64,000 nucleotides of DNA from Palsa-1392 sp963819975 (lineage in GTDB: Bacteria; Verrucomicrobiota; Verrucomicrobiia; Chthoniobacterales; UBA10450). The stretch is from positions 1 through 64,000 of the forward strand of contig CAWFYE010000018.1 in NCBI GenBank assembly GCA_963819975.1. Reading direction: 5' to 3'. The notes below the pieces were generated by a model that was not told where the DNA came from, did not search any database, and was given only the letters and a program-made list of their open reading frames with translations. The translations under genes and the position numbers were made by a program. Of this stretch, positions 33,185 to 41,967 are shown piece by piece (positions within the stretch are counted from its first letter, which is position 1; the number at the start of each line of letters is the position of its first letter).

Positions 33185-34003
33185 TTACGGTTTGGTACCG
33201 ATGACAAGATGCGCGGGAGCTTCGAACTCCACGGTTCCTTCTGGCGTGACGTACTGAGCGAGGCCCTGCTCCGCTTCAGGGAGGATGGATTCGATCTGGC
33301 TCTCGGCCAGGGTCACCCCCATCACCGGAAGCCAGCCTCGGAGGTCCGCTTCCACCATGGCTCTTATGCTCGGGAATCGTGCCCTTCCGTGATGCGTCGT
33401 TACTTCAACCGAAGTCACTCCGGCATCTCGGAAGAGCGCGCTCAATTGCTCGCGATCACCCAGGACAAACGGAGCTCGCAACGCGTCGGCGGCTTTTCGT
33501 CCGGCGAGGCGTTGGAGCAACGCCACTTCAATCGGATAGGCCTCGGAATTTTCCAAACTATCCCAGACCGCGACCGCCAACCGGCCGCCCGGGGCCAGTA
33601 CCCGCCACATCTCGCGAACTGCGGCGGAACGATCCGGACAGAACATTAGCCCAAACTGGCTGATCACGGTGTTGAAAAAGCCGTCGTCGTAAGGGATCGA
33701 GGCTGCCACGCCCTCCCGCCACTCAACCGACGGGGCGAGGCGCTTCGCCACAGTCAGCATTCCGGGATCGGGGTCGAGGCCCGCTACGAATCCGTCCCCA
33801 CCGACATGCGGGAGCGCCTCCCGCGCCAGGATTCCGGTGCCGCAGGCGACATCGAGAACACGATCGCCGGTGCGGATCTCAGCCGCGGCAACGACTTTGG
33901 CAGCCCACGGCCGAAACATGGCCGGAACATGGAGATTCTCGTAGGCGGTGGCAGCGGCAATTTGTTCCTGCGACGCAGGAGGATTATTTGCGGCGTCGGT
34001 CAT
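33185..34003 (-). CDS. class I SAM-dependent methyltransferase (UbiE/Methyltransf_11-like)
   Basis: 272 residues from ATG 34003. Motif I is DRVLDVACGTGILAREAL (about residues 47-64), followed by the acidic loop GLDPDPGMLTVAKRL and motif III-like FNTVISQFGLMFCPDRSAAVREMWRVLAPGGRLAVAVWD, the usual pattern of small-molecule methyltransferases. The C-terminal part (TTHHGRARFPSIRAMVEADL) is common in a group of environmental enzymes of unknown substrate. No quinone-biosynthesis genes are adjacent, so ubiE/menG is not claimed. Confidence 0.85.
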   Translation of the reverse strand: MTDAANNPPASQEQIAAATAYENLHVPAMFRPWAAKVVAAAEIRTGDRVLDVACGTGILAREALPHVGGDGFVAGLDPDPGMLTVAKRLAPSVEWREGVAASIPYDDGFFNTVISQFGLMFCPDRSAAVREMWRVLAPGGRLAVAVWDSLENSEAYPIEVALLQRLAGRKAADALRAPFVLGDREQLSALFRDAGVTSVEVTTHHGRARFPSIRAMVEADLRGWLPVMGVTLAESQIESILPEAEQGLAQYVTPEGTVEFEAPAHLVIGTKP

Positions 34004-34112
34004 GCTTCACGATTGCTTCCAGCAGTCTTTTTCCGCGCTGCGTTGCCAAACGAGGTCTTCGGCCGCGGATTAGCTACTTTAATGCAAGCACCCGGTGCGG
34101 ACGAGCAGCTTT

Positions 34113-34373
34113 TTACCCGCGCGGCGGCATGAAAGCATCGCGCAGTCGCTGGGCGACGGCCTCAGCCTGAAAAAGCCGGCTGACGTGATGTCCGCTCTCC
34201 GTTACCCGGGCGACGACTGGCGCTCGGGCCCTAGCCGCTTTCGTCAGTTCCAGCCAGCCGGCTTCCTGCATCAACCTGGCCTCCTGCCGCATCTTTCGAC
34301 CGTGTAACCTGAGGCAACCGCCGGGCTCCGCCTCGACGGCTCGCAAGATCTCTCTGGCGAAATTGAGATTCAT
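34113..34373 (-). CDS. small DUF2513-like or winged-helix protein
   Basis: 86 residues from ATG 34373. MNLNFAREILRAVEAEPGG is similar to the start of DUF2513-type small winged-helix proteins (an N-terminal M-D-L-I-R-x-I-L-x-x-I-E pattern). It is followed by HGRKMRQEARLMQEAGWLEL, a helix and turn consistent with a winged-helix fold, and ends in a basic helix. No catalytic motif. Possibly a DNA-binding accessory protein; the family call is tentative. Confidence 0.45.
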   Translation of the reverse strand: MNLNFAREILRAVEAEPGGCLRLHGRKMRQEARLMQEAGWLELTKAARARAPVVARVTESGHHVSRLFQAEAVAQRLRDAFMPPRG

Positions 34374-34486
34374 AGAATCTCCATAAGGCTAGGAATCGGA
34401 CCCGAGGGACGTGTCGGTGGTATTCTGAGGCGCCTTTCGTCGGAAGCATCAGCCTCCCCGGGGAGAACACCTCCCGCCGCGACCTC

Positions 34487-35479
34487 CTAATCGAAGCGCT
34501 CGGTCCGGGCGAGGAGCGTTTCCCACCAGGGGCGATTGTTCAGATACCAATCAACGGTCGTGGCGATTCCTTCGTGCGCGCTGTGCAGCGGGTGCCATTC
34601 CAGCTCGCGTTTCGCGAAGCTGGAATCGATCGCGTAACGGCGATCGTGCCCGAGGCGGTCGGTCACGAATGAGATCAGGCTGTGCGGTTTGCCGAGGCGG
34701 TCGAGGATCAGCCTAACGACTTCGAGGTTCACCATTTCGCCGTCGCCGCCAATGTTGTAAACCGCGCCCGATTTGCCTTCGAAAAGCGCCGCCACGAGCG
34801 CGGCGCAATGGTCTTCGACGTGGATCCAGTCGCGCACATTTTTCCCGTCGCCGTAAACCGGGAGCGGCTGGTCGTTGAGCGCCTTGATGATCATGAGCGG
34901 AATGAGTTTTTCCGGGAACTGGTAGGGGCCGTAGTTGTTCGAGCAGCGCGTCACGATGACGTCCTGGCCGAAGGTGCGGTGGCAGGCGAGAGCAAGGAGA
35001 TCGGCGCCGGCTTTGCTCGCGGAATAGGGGGAGCTGGGCTCGACTGGCGATTGCTCGGTGAACTTCCCGGTTTCCCCTAACGACCCGTAAACTTCGTCGG
35101 TCGAGACCTGGATGAAACGCTGGACCCCGTGCTGGCGGGCGGCGTTGAGCAGGACGCTCGTCCCGACGACGTTGGTGTGGATGAAATTCTGCGGGGAATT
35201 GATGCTCCGGTCGACGTGCGACTCGGCCGCGAAATTGATGATGGCGTAGAACTGCTCCTCATGCAGGAGGGTGTCCATCTGGTCGGCGTTGGCGATGTCG
35301 GCCTGGAAAAATTCGTAGCGTTTCCCGTGCTCCTCGACCACGCCGTCGAGATTGGCGAGGTTTCCGGCGTAGGTGAGGGCATCGACATTCGTCACATACG
35401 TCGGCTTGTAATGTTGCAGAATGTAACGAATAAAGTTACTCCCGATGAACCCACAGCCGCCCGTCACCAAGATGCGCAT
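34487..35479 (-). CDS. rfbB: dTDP-glucose 4,6-dehydratase
   Basis: 330 residues from ATG 35479, which begins MRILVTGGCGFIGSNFIRYI with the NAD-binding GxxGxxG; the upstream open frame is antisense to the facing gene and is ignored. It makes dTDP-4-keto-6-deoxyglucose in dTDP-rhamnose synthesis. STDEVYGSLGE, the YSASKAGADLL catalytic Tyr-x3-Lys and RCSNNYGPYQFPEKLIPLMI are the RmlB signature. The rmlD-like gene is at 52317, about 17 kb away, so the pathway is split. The gene starts head-to-head with, and overlapping, an Agl23-like glycosyltransferase. Confidence 0.95.
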   Translation of the reverse strand: MRILVTGGCGFIGSNFIRYILQHYKPTYVTNVDALTYAGNLANLDGVVEEHGKRYEFFQADIANADQMDTLLHEEQFYAIINFAAESHVDRSINSPQNFIHTNVVGTSVLLNAARQHGVQRFIQVSTDEVYGSLGETGKFTEQSPVEPSSPYSASKAGADLLALACHRTFGQDVIVTRCSNNYGPYQFPEKLIPLMIIKALNDQPLPVYGDGKNVRDWIHVEDHCAALVAALFEGKSGAVYNIGGDGEMVNLEVVRLILDRLGKPHSLISFVTDRLGHDRRYAIDSSFAKRELEWHPLHSAHEGIATTVDWYLNNRPWWETLLARTERFD

Positions 35480-37337
35480 TGGAGCGCTACCTAGCAGCGG
35501 AGACCAACCCGCGCGAGGAGAAATTGATGCCCTGCCGACCTTTGCCGAGCGCCTCGCGCGCCTCGACTGGACTTTCTGGGGGATCATCGCCCTCGGGGCC
35601 CTCTTCCGGTTTCTTTTCCTGAGCATCAAGCCGCCCCACTTCGACGAGGGGATCAACGGCTGGTTCGTCGATCAGATGATGAAGAACGGGTTTTATCGCT
35701 ACGACCCGACGAATTATCACGGGCCGCTGCATTTCTACGTACTCTTCCTTTCGCAGGCGCTTTTTGGCCGGCACATCTGGGCGCTGCGCCTCCCGGTCGT
35801 GCTCGTCAGCATTGCTTCGATTTTCCTGACGCTGAAATTTGAGCCTTTTGTTGGGCGCTGGGTTTCGCGGGTCGCGGCCTTCGCGATGGCGATCTCGCCC
35901 GCTTTCATTTTTTACGGGCGCTACTCGATCCACGAAGTCTGGCTGCTCTTCTTCTCAATGCTCTTCGTCTTCGGCCTGATCGGGCTTTGGAAGCAAGGCA
36001 CACGCGGCTATCTCTGGTGCGTCGGGATCGGGGTGGCCGGGATGATCCTGACCAAGGAAACCTACATCATCCACATCGGGTGCGCGCTGATCGCGGCCGG
36101 CGTGCTCTGGATTTCGCATCGGTTAACGCCGATGCCGGACGTCAAGCGCGCGCCGCAGCAGTGGGACTGGGTCGACCTCGCGATCGTCGTGGGCACGGGG
36201 ATCTTTTTCATCGTCTTCTTTTATTCCGGCACGTTCCTCAACTGGACCGGGTTGAAAGGCCTCTATCAGACGTTCGCCGTCTGGTATCAAACGGGCTCAA
36301 AAGGCAACGGCCACGAAAAGCCGTGGCCTTACTGGCTCGAGCTCGTCCTGCACTACGAATGGCCGATCCTGATCGGGCTTTTTCTTTGCGGGGCCTGTCA
36401 GTTCTTCCGGAATTTTGTCATTCGTTATCTCGCGATCTACGGCGTCGGTGTCTTCGCGGCTTACAGCATCATTCATTACAAGACTCCGTGGATCATCATC
36501 AGCATCGTCTGGCCGTTTCTCTTCGTCTTCGCGGCCGGCGCCGCGGCGTTGAAGATTCCGCGCAAGGCCTTCGTCATTATCGGGCTGGCGGCGCTGGGGT
36601 TCGGTTTTGGAGTGCTGTTCAGTTACGTCATTCAGCCGGGCGCAGTGCGCACCGCCTGTTCGTGGGGAACGTATCTGCGCGAAACAGTCACGATCACATT
36701 GGCTGCGACCAGCACGAGTGCGGCTTGCGGAGAAATCGGTCAGCGGCTCTTCGCTTCCGCACTGGCTTTTTCGCTCCTCGGCGGCGGGCTGGGATACTTC
36801 GCGGCAGGCGGGTCGAAATTAAGCGACGGCCTGATGCGGGGCGTGCAGCGAAGCGTCGTGGCGGTCGCCTTGATCATGTCATTCGGAATGGCGATCCGGC
36901 TCAATTATTTTCGCTACAGCACGGACACGGAGCCGTATGTCTATGTCCAGACCTACGACGACATTTTCAAGCTCATGAACCCGGTCATGCGCATGGTCCG
37001 AAGTAACCCGCTGTATTACCGGATGGTGGGGCATTTTATCCGCACCAGCACATATCCGTTCCCATGGTTGCTGGGCGATTTTCCGAACGTGGGCTACTAC
37101 GAGAAAAATAACTCACCGGGCAAGTTCGACGGCGATTTCCTCATCGTGCAGGAAGACCGGGTCGCAGAGGTGGAGAAAAAGCTGCACGAAAAATATTTTA
37201 CCGAACCGCTCACGATTCGTCCCTACCAGGACACCTCAAAGCTCTATCTGAACGCCAAGACCTTCCGAAAAGTTTTTCCCGGCAGGCGACCTGATTTTGT
37301 CGGGGCGCCTCTTCCGACGCCGGCCAAACCAAAATGA
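35472..37337 (+). CDS. Agl23-like membrane glycosyltransferase (TIGR03663 family)
   Basis: 621 residues from ATG 35472; an earlier ATG at 35445 is possible. About a dozen membrane helices. FRFLFLSIKPPHFDEGINGWF with its acidic pair, followed by TNYHGPLHFYVLFLSQALFGRHIWALRLPVVLV, is the pattern of the TIGR03663 / GT39-like family (flippase-activity-associated Agl23 in archaea), which uses lipid-linked sugars. The C-terminal soluble part has DDIFKLMNPVMRMVRSNPLYYRM. Its 5' end overlaps the start of rfbB on the opposite strand, and its stop overlaps the next gene (ATGA), so it forms a two-gene unit with the following membrane protein. Role in polysaccharide or glycoprotein assembly is inferred. 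Confidence 0.75.
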   Translation: MRIGALPSSGDQPARGEIDALPTFAERLARLDWTFWGIIALGALFRFLFLSIKPPHFDEGINGWFVDQMMKNGFYRYDPTNYHGPLHFYVLFLSQALFGRHIWALRLPVVLVSIASIFLTLKFEPFVGRWVSRVAAFAMAISPAFIFYGRYSIHEVWLLFFSMLFVFGLIGLWKQGTRGYLWCVGIGVAGMILTKETYIIHIGCALIAAGVLWISHRLTPMPDVKRAPQQWDWVDLAIVVGTGIFFIVFFYSGTFLNWTGLKGLYQTFAVWYQTGSKGNGHEKPWPYWLELVLHYEWPILIGLFLCGACQFFRNFVIRYLAIYGVGVFAAYSIIHYKTPWIIISIVWPFLFVFAAGAAALKIPRKAFVIIGLAALGFGFGVLFSYVIQPGAVRTACSWGTYLRETVTITLAATSTSAACGEIGQRLFASALAFSLLGGGLGYFAAGGSKLSDGLMRGVQRSVVAVALIMSFGMAIRLNYFRYSTDTEPYVYVQTYDDIFKLMNPVMRMVRSNPLYYRMVGHFIRTSTYPFPWLLGDFPNVGYYEKNNSPGKFDGDFLIVQEDRVAEVEKKLHEKYFTEPLTIRPYQDTSKLYLNAKTFRKVFPGRRPDFVGAPLPTPAKPK

Positions 37338-39337
37338 AGTTCTTTTCGGCCGGGCTGACGTTCGTCAACGTCGCGACGATCGCGGGCCTGATCCTCGGGA
37401 TTATCGGCGGCGGGCTGGATGAAGGTTTTGCAGGCCTCGCGCTTCTTCTCGGCCTGGCGGCGGCGATTTATGCCTGGTTCGGGACGGCGCCATTTGCGCG
37501 GCGGCGCAAGAAAGTCGTCGTCCCGCCGCCGGCGCCCTTGCCGAAATCGAAACGCGCCCGGCGCCGGAAGAAGCTCGAAACTCCGCCCGTCGTGGCCGCG
37601 CCGCCGCCGCGTCGCTGGCATTTTTGGGGTTGGGCGGTCGGGATCGTCTTTCTCATGTTCGCGGTCCGCTCCTTCTGCTGGCTCATCTGGGTGGACGGCG
37701 CGAACCTCAAGATTCAGTCGCCATACAATCTCGGCGATCTCTCGCTCCACATCACTTACATCGAATATTTTGCGAACGGCGTCGCGCTTTGGCCCGATAA
37801 CCCGATTCACGCCTTCAGCTCGCTGCGGTATCCGGCCGGGATCGACTTCTTTAATTCGCTTCTCATTCTTCAACACATTGATCTGGTTCGCGCACTCGTC
37901 TGGGCCGGAATGCTTGGGTCAGCGGCGACCTTCTATGGTTTCTATCGCTGGGGTGGCCCGTTTGCCGTGGCCGGGTTTCTTTTCAACGGCGGTCTCACCG
38001 GTTTCGCGTTTCTTCGCACCCATCGGTTTATCGATTACCAGGGGGACAAGATCGCCTGGAAAAGCATCCCGCTGACCATGTTCGTCACTCAGCGCGGTTT
38101 GCTTTACGCGATTCCCGTCGGACTCCTGCTCCTCCTCCATTGGCGGCGAAAATATTATCCGGTCGCGCCCAACGGCGCGCCTGATGGACGGCGGGGGCTC
38201 CTTCCGTGGTGGGTCGAGTGGTCGCTCTACGCCACGATGCCGCTCTTTCACGTTCACACTTTCCTCGCGCTTTCGATTGTTCTTGGTTTCTGGTTGCTCA
38301 TCGGCACGTGGGAGATGCGGAAACAGGTCGCGATCCTGCTTGCCGCGGCCTTCCTCCCCGCGACTTGGATCGTCTGGATGATCACCGACCATTTCAAGGC
38401 GAAGTCGATTCTCGCCTGGGCGCCCGGATGGTTACAAAGCGATCCAGGTTTTTCCACTTCGGCCATCAAGTTCTGGATCGTGAACTTTGGCCTCACCCTG
38501 CCCGCGCTGATGGTGCTCGTCGGGGTTGTTTGTTGGGGCGTCTGGCTAAAGTGGCGACTTGCGCAGCCAGCACCTCCTGCCGCGTCTGATCCCACTTCTG
38601 CTTCTGCTCCTAATCCTACTCCCGCTCCGACACCGGCTCTCGAACCGAACCCTGCGAGCACGAGCACGATTACGAGGTTTCTGGGAGTGCTTGCGAACGC
38701 GCGAGCGTTTGCCTTTGTCATTCCCGCGGCTCTCATTTTTCTCTTCGCGCTTTTCGTCAAGACTGCGCCTTGGGGTTGGGACAACACGAAGCTCATCATC
38801 TGGGCTTACTTCATTTGCCTGCCCTTCCTGTGGAGCGAGCTGATCGCGAAATGGGTCTGGCCGATCCGGGCGGGCGTCTGTTTTTGCCTCTTCTTTTCCG
38901 GATTCGTTAGTCTGATTGGCGGGCTGGCTGTCGGTTCGCCCGGCTTTGACATTGCGAACCGGATCGAACTGGAATCGATTGCGACGGTCGTGCGAAAAAT
39001 CCCGATCAAGGAACGCTTCGCCGCTTTCCCGATCTACAATCACCCTTTGCTTTTGGACGGCCGCAAAGTTGTGCTCGGCTACGGCGGGCATCTTTGGACG
39101 CAGGGTTTCGATTACGGACCGATCGAGACGGAGCTCAAGCGGCTAATGATGGGCGCGCCGGATTGGCAGGAGCGCGCCCGGGAGTTGCATGCCCGCTATC
39201 TTTTCTGGGGGCGGGAGGAGAAACGCGAATACGCCGCGAGTTCGGAGCCATGGAAAGGGAAAGCGGCAGTCGTGGCGACCGGTTTCTGGGGCACGATTTA
39301 CGACCTCGAGCGCCCGGCTTCACCGGGCCGCCAGTAA
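37334..39337 (+). CDS. large polytopic membrane protein, companion of the Agl23-like gene
   Basis: 667 residues from ATG 37334, overlapping the previous stop by 4 bp. Two N-terminal helices, a basic Arg/Pro linker (about residues 55-95), then about nine further membrane helices. A Pro/Ser/Ala-rich linker (about residues 412-450, ending in PASTSTITRF) separates the two halves. ANLKIQSPYNLGDLSLHITYIEYFANG and a periplasmic loop with NGGLTGFAFLRTH are conserved-looking. The shape suggests a C-type (GT39/PMT or oligosaccharyltransferase-like) enzyme, but no catalytic motif can be named. The coupling to the upstream gene points to a shared pathway. Confidence 0.55.
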   Translation: MKFFSAGLTFVNVATIAGLILGIIGGGLDEGFAGLALLLGLAAAIYAWFGTAPFARRRKKVVVPPPAPLPKSKRARRRKKLETPPVVAAPPPRRWHFWGWAVGIVFLMFAVRSFCWLIWVDGANLKIQSPYNLGDLSLHITYIEYFANGVALWPDNPIHAFSSLRYPAGIDFFNSLLILQHIDLVRALVWAGMLGSAATFYGFYRWGGPFAVAGFLFNGGLTGFAFLRTHRFIDYQGDKIAWKSIPLTMFVTQRGLLYAIPVGLLLLLHWRRKYYPVAPNGAPDGRRGLLPWWVEWSLYATMPLFHVHTFLALSIVLGFWLLIGTWEMRKQVAILLAAAFLPATWIVWMITDHFKAKSILAWAPGWLQSDPGFSTSAIKFWIVNFGLTLPALMVLVGVVCWGVWLKWRLAQPAPPAASDPTSASAPNPTPAPTPALEPNPASTSTITRFLGVLANARAFAFVIPAALIFLFALFVKTAPWGWDNTKLIIWAYFICLPFLWSELIAKWVWPIRAGVCFCLFFSGFVSLIGGLAVGSPGFDIANRIELESIATVVRKIPIKERFAAFPIYNHPLLLDGRKVVLGYGGHLWTQGFDYGPIETELKRLMMGAPDWQERARELHARYLFWGREEKREYAASSEPWKGKAAVVATGFWGTIYDLERPASPGRQ

Positions 39338-40117
39338 CTGAGGCCGGTCTCCGGGCAGCGGCTGCGAGCGGTCAAGGATCATCTGGCGCAGTGAATTTTT
39401 CTGGGCCACGTAATCGGCCACCTCACGCGGGTTGATCATCGCGTCGTCGGGCAGGAAAACGAGCAGCTTCACGTTCGGATTGTCGTGCATAAACCGGACG
39501 ATGTTCTCCGCGATCATCTGCTCGGCTGCGAGATGCGCGTGGTAGAGCCGATCCAGGTTGTAACGCCGGAGCCGGGTCGAGCTCGCCACCCGATCGGCAA
39601 AACTATCAAACGTGTCCGGGGGCGCGCGGAAGCCGCTTGGCAGGAGCGCTCGATCCTCTTCGGTCAGCGCATCGCCCGCTCGAATTTTGCGCAGCAGCTC
39701 GCGCGGGGAGCCGAGCGCGACTTGGATGAGATCCGGACGAAGCGCGCGCCGGATCCAGTCGCCGCGTTGCCGCACACCGAGTTCGTCGATCAGTTGTTGG
39801 GCGGAAATCTCCTCTCGCTGCCATTGATCGAGTAGCGGCTGCCGGGTGGTCGGAAGTTCGCTCCACCCGAGGGCGACGCGCGCGCCGTTCTGCTGCAGGG
39901 TCTCGACAATCCGCCAGGCAGGTTCGCTTTCGGCCGCCGACCTTGTCGTTAGGCCAAAGTAAATTACATCCGCGCGGCGGACCCCGGCCGCCCAGGCCTC
40001 TTCGTTAGGCGGGACGGGAAGCGGCGCTTCGCCGGTGGCAAATTTCGGCAAAGGCGGTTTGGCGAGTGTCCCGCAGCCGCAGAGGAGACCGGCCACCGGC
40101 AAAAGCCACCACTTCAC
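39320..40117 (-). CDS. ChaN-like lipoprotein
   Basis: 265 residues from GTG 40117. A lipobox is present (VAGLLCGCGTL). The body has VIYFGLTTRSAAESEPAWRIVETLQQNGARVALGWSELP and the C-terminal YHAHLAAEQMIAENIVRFMH and KLLVFLPDDAMINPREVADYVA, resembling the ChaN/Tiki-type haem-binding lipoprotein family. ChaN proteins bind haem and are linked to iron transport. The GH and HEQ motifs usual for the family are altered (YFGLTTRS), so haem binding is uncertain. The gene's 5' end overlaps the stop of the preceding GT2 gene, and its 3' end overlaps the large membrane protein gene from the opposite strand. Confidence 0.6.
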   Translation of the reverse strand: MKWWLLPVAGLLCGCGTLAKPPLPKFATGEAPLPVPPNEEAWAAGVRRADVIYFGLTTRSAAESEPAWRIVETLQQNGARVALGWSELPTTRQPLLDQWQREEISAQQLIDELGVRQRGDWIRRALRPDLIQVALGSPRELLRKIRAGDALTEEDRALLPSGFRAPPDTFDSFADRVASSTRLRRYNLDRLYHAHLAAEQMIAENIVRFMHDNPNVKLLVFLPDDAMINPREVADYVAQKNSLRQMILDRSQPLPGDRPQLLAAR

Positions 40118-40893
40118 GCTTCACGCCGGCGGCGGCTGTTGGAGCGGGCAAAGACCGGCCGCCGCGGAACCGCGGCTGGGTGAAAGAGGCGCCGGCTGCG
40201 TTCTCCGGCGGCGAGAATCTGGCAGCCGACCGAGAGCGTGCGCCGCCAGGTCACCCCCGAAACCTTTTGCTCGCCTCCGATTCGGCGCCGTTCGCTCACC
40301 GGAACTTCACAGATCGCGGCCCCGAGCCGGGCCGCGGCGATTTGCGCCTCGATCGTCCAGCCAAAGGTCATTTCCTGAGGTGCGATTTTTTCCAGCAAAC
40401 GGCGGCTGATCATACGCAACGGGCCGAGATCGCTGTAGGCCCGGCCCGACAGAACACCGCACCAAAGACCGAGCGCGGCGTTGGCGCAGAGGTGCCGTAA
40501 CGTCATCGTGCGCCAGTTGCGCAGCCGTTTGGTCCGACTCCCGAGCACGAACTCGTAGCCTTCTTCAAAGGCTGTCGTTAGGGAGAGCAGGTCGCGCGGG
40601 TCGGTCGCGCCGTCGCCTGCGCAGAAAATGTAGGCGCGAATTGCCGGGAAAAAATTATTCGTCAGGTCAATCGCCGCCTGGCAGCCGTGGCCGTAGCCAC
40701 GCCGTTCTGTTTCCGCCACGAGCACCGGCCGCTGCCGCGCGATCTGCGCCGTCTGGTCGGTCGCGCCGTTCACCCCAACCGCAATGACGAACCTTTCCGG
40801 GTCGAGCGTCGCGAGAAATTCATCGAGCACCGTCCCGATGCAGGCGGCCTCGTCGCAGGCTGGAATAATGATCGCGAACTCGGGCAAAGGCAT
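40114..40893 (-). CDS. family 2 glycosyltransferase
   Basis: 259 residues. The GT-A nucleotide-binding start FAIIIPACDEAACIGTVLDEF and the metal/sugar-binding region YIFCAGDGATDPRDLLSL (DxD-like DGATD) are clear, then LGSRTKRLRNWRTMTLRHLCANAALGLWCGV and YSDLGPLRMISRRLLEKIAPQEMTFGWTIEAQI, as in dolichyl-phosphate-mannose-synthase-like enzymes without membrane anchor. It probably transfers a sugar to a lipid carrier. The C-terminal 40 residues are Arg-rich. It overlaps the downstream ChaN-like gene by 4 bp and probably shares a transcript with it. Confidence 0.85.
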   Translation of the reverse strand: MPLPEFAIIIPACDEAACIGTVLDEFLATLDPERFVIAVGVNGATDQTAQIARQRPVLVAETERRGYGHGCQAAIDLTNNFFPAIRAYIFCAGDGATDPRDLLSLTTAFEEGYEFVLGSRTKRLRNWRTMTLRHLCANAALGLWCGVLSGRAYSDLGPLRMISRRLLEKIAPQEMTFGWTIEAQIAAARLGAAICEVPVSERRRIGGEQKVSGVTWRRTLSVGCQILAAGERSRRLFHPAAVPRRPVFARSNSRRRREA

Positions 40894-40938
40894 GGCGGTT
40901 GGAATCTCGGAGAGATATGGGAGGCGAGCAAGGCGCTG

Positions 40939-41415
40939 CTATTCCTCTCCGGCCGAAGAACCTTCCGATGTCAGGTTGAGCACGAGTTGTCCTTCCGCGA
41001 CCACTTTCTCTCCGACCCGTGCCTCGGTTTTGAACTGCCAGAGATCGCCGACCTGCGCGAGCTTTTCCGCGCGCAGAAGAATCTCTTCCTCCGGACGGAC
41101 TGCGGAGAGAAATTTCATCGCGCGAATGGCCGAGAGAAGGAAGAGCGGTCGCTCGCCCTCCGGAAAACCGGATGCCGCCGCAATCCCCGCCGTTTGAGCG
41201 AGCGCTTCGGTCAGGATGACGCCGGGAACCAGAGGATTACCGGGGAAATGGCCGGCAAACATCGGGTCGTCGCGCGCGAAAAGCGCGCTACACTCTGCGA
41301 GCTGCCCCGGTTCACAGCGGAGCATTTGCCTAACGAAAACGAACGGTGGCCGGTGGGGAAGCGAGGAAAGGTGATTAGTGATACCGGAATCGTGCCTTGG
41401 TGCGCGACTGTTCAC
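40939..41415 (-). CDS. FabZ-like hotdog dehydratase
   Basis: 158 residues from GTG 41415. SSLPHRPPFVFVRQMLRCEPG and FAGHFPGNPLVPGVILTEALAQTAGIAA are the signature of 3-hydroxyacyl-ACP dehydratases, with the His and Glu of the FabA/FabZ active site (HFPGxPxxPG..E). It may act in fatty-acid or lipid-A synthesis, but no lpxC/lpxA neighbours are seen, so it could be a secondary or specialised copy. The first 15 residues (NSRAPRHDSGITNHL) do not look conserved. Confidence 0.8.
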   Translation of the reverse strand: MNSRAPRHDSGITNHLSSLPHRPPFVFVRQMLRCEPGQLAECSALFARDDPMFAGHFPGNPLVPGVILTEALAQTAGIAAASGFPEGERPLFLLSAIRAMKFLSAVRPEEEILLRAEKLAQVGDLWQFKTEARVGEKVVAEGQLVLNLTSEGSSAGEE

Positions 41416-41436
41416 CGATCACTCGTCACGCCCGTG

Positions 41437-41910
41437 TCAGCCATTGACGAAATAGACAAACTTCCAGCTCCCGTTTACGCGCCGAATGCCGGCTCGGTAT
41501 CCGATATATTCGGCAGCCGGATCGGCGAATTGTGGCGGCGCCACCATATAGCCCTCCTTCGACACGAAACGCTCGGAGAGAATGCCATCAAGCTCGACCC
41601 ACAAACCGTTTTCGTCCCAATACTGAAAAACGCCGGCGCCCTGGCGATCCTCGGCTGGAGTCGCGCCCAGGACGTAGGCGAAGTCAGGCGTCATCATCGC
41701 GGCGATGGCGTTGAGGTCGTGTGCCTTGACCGCTTTCCGCAGCCGGCCGACGAAGGACTGGAAATCGACCTCCGAATTTTGCTCTTCGGTCAGTTTCTCA
41801 GCGGTGCGGGCGGCTTTCTTGTCGGCCTTTTTCGGGTTGGTCGTGGGGCAGGCGGTGAAGGCGAGGGCGAGGAGGAGGACGAGACACTGGAAAATTCGTG
41901 GTTTTTTCAT
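41437..41910 (-). CDS. lipoprotein with a SnoaL/DUF4440-like domain
   Basis: 157 residues from ATG 41910. A lipobox LLALAFTACPTT is followed by a Lys/Ala-rich linker (NPKKADKKAARTAEKL), then DFQSFVGRLRKAVKAHDLNAIAAMMTPDFAYVLG, the helix-strand arrangement of NTF2-like (SnoaL/DUF4440) proteins, and a strand-rich end (RAGIRRVNGSWKFVYFVNG). Probably an outer-membrane or periplasmic lipoprotein of unknown role. Located upstream of the FabZ-like gene with a 21-bp gap, so likely co-transcribed with it. Confidence 0.6.
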   Translation of the reverse strand: MKKPRIFQCLVLLLALAFTACPTTNPKKADKKAARTAEKLTEEQNSEVDFQSFVGRLRKAVKAHDLNAIAAMMTPDFAYVLGATPAEDRQGAGVFQYWDENGLWVELDGILSERFVSKEGYMVAPPQFADPAAEYIGYRAGIRRVNGSWKFVYFVNG

Positions 41911-41967
41911 CGTGGAGAAGTCGATCGACAGCTCTCACACAATCAGAACCGCGCGGCAAGGCCAACC

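Noticed and set aside
35480..35656. 60-residue N-terminal extension of rfbB
   Set aside because: The Rossmann start MRILVTGG begins at 35479; the extension is basic, unlike the family, and overlaps the opposite gene.
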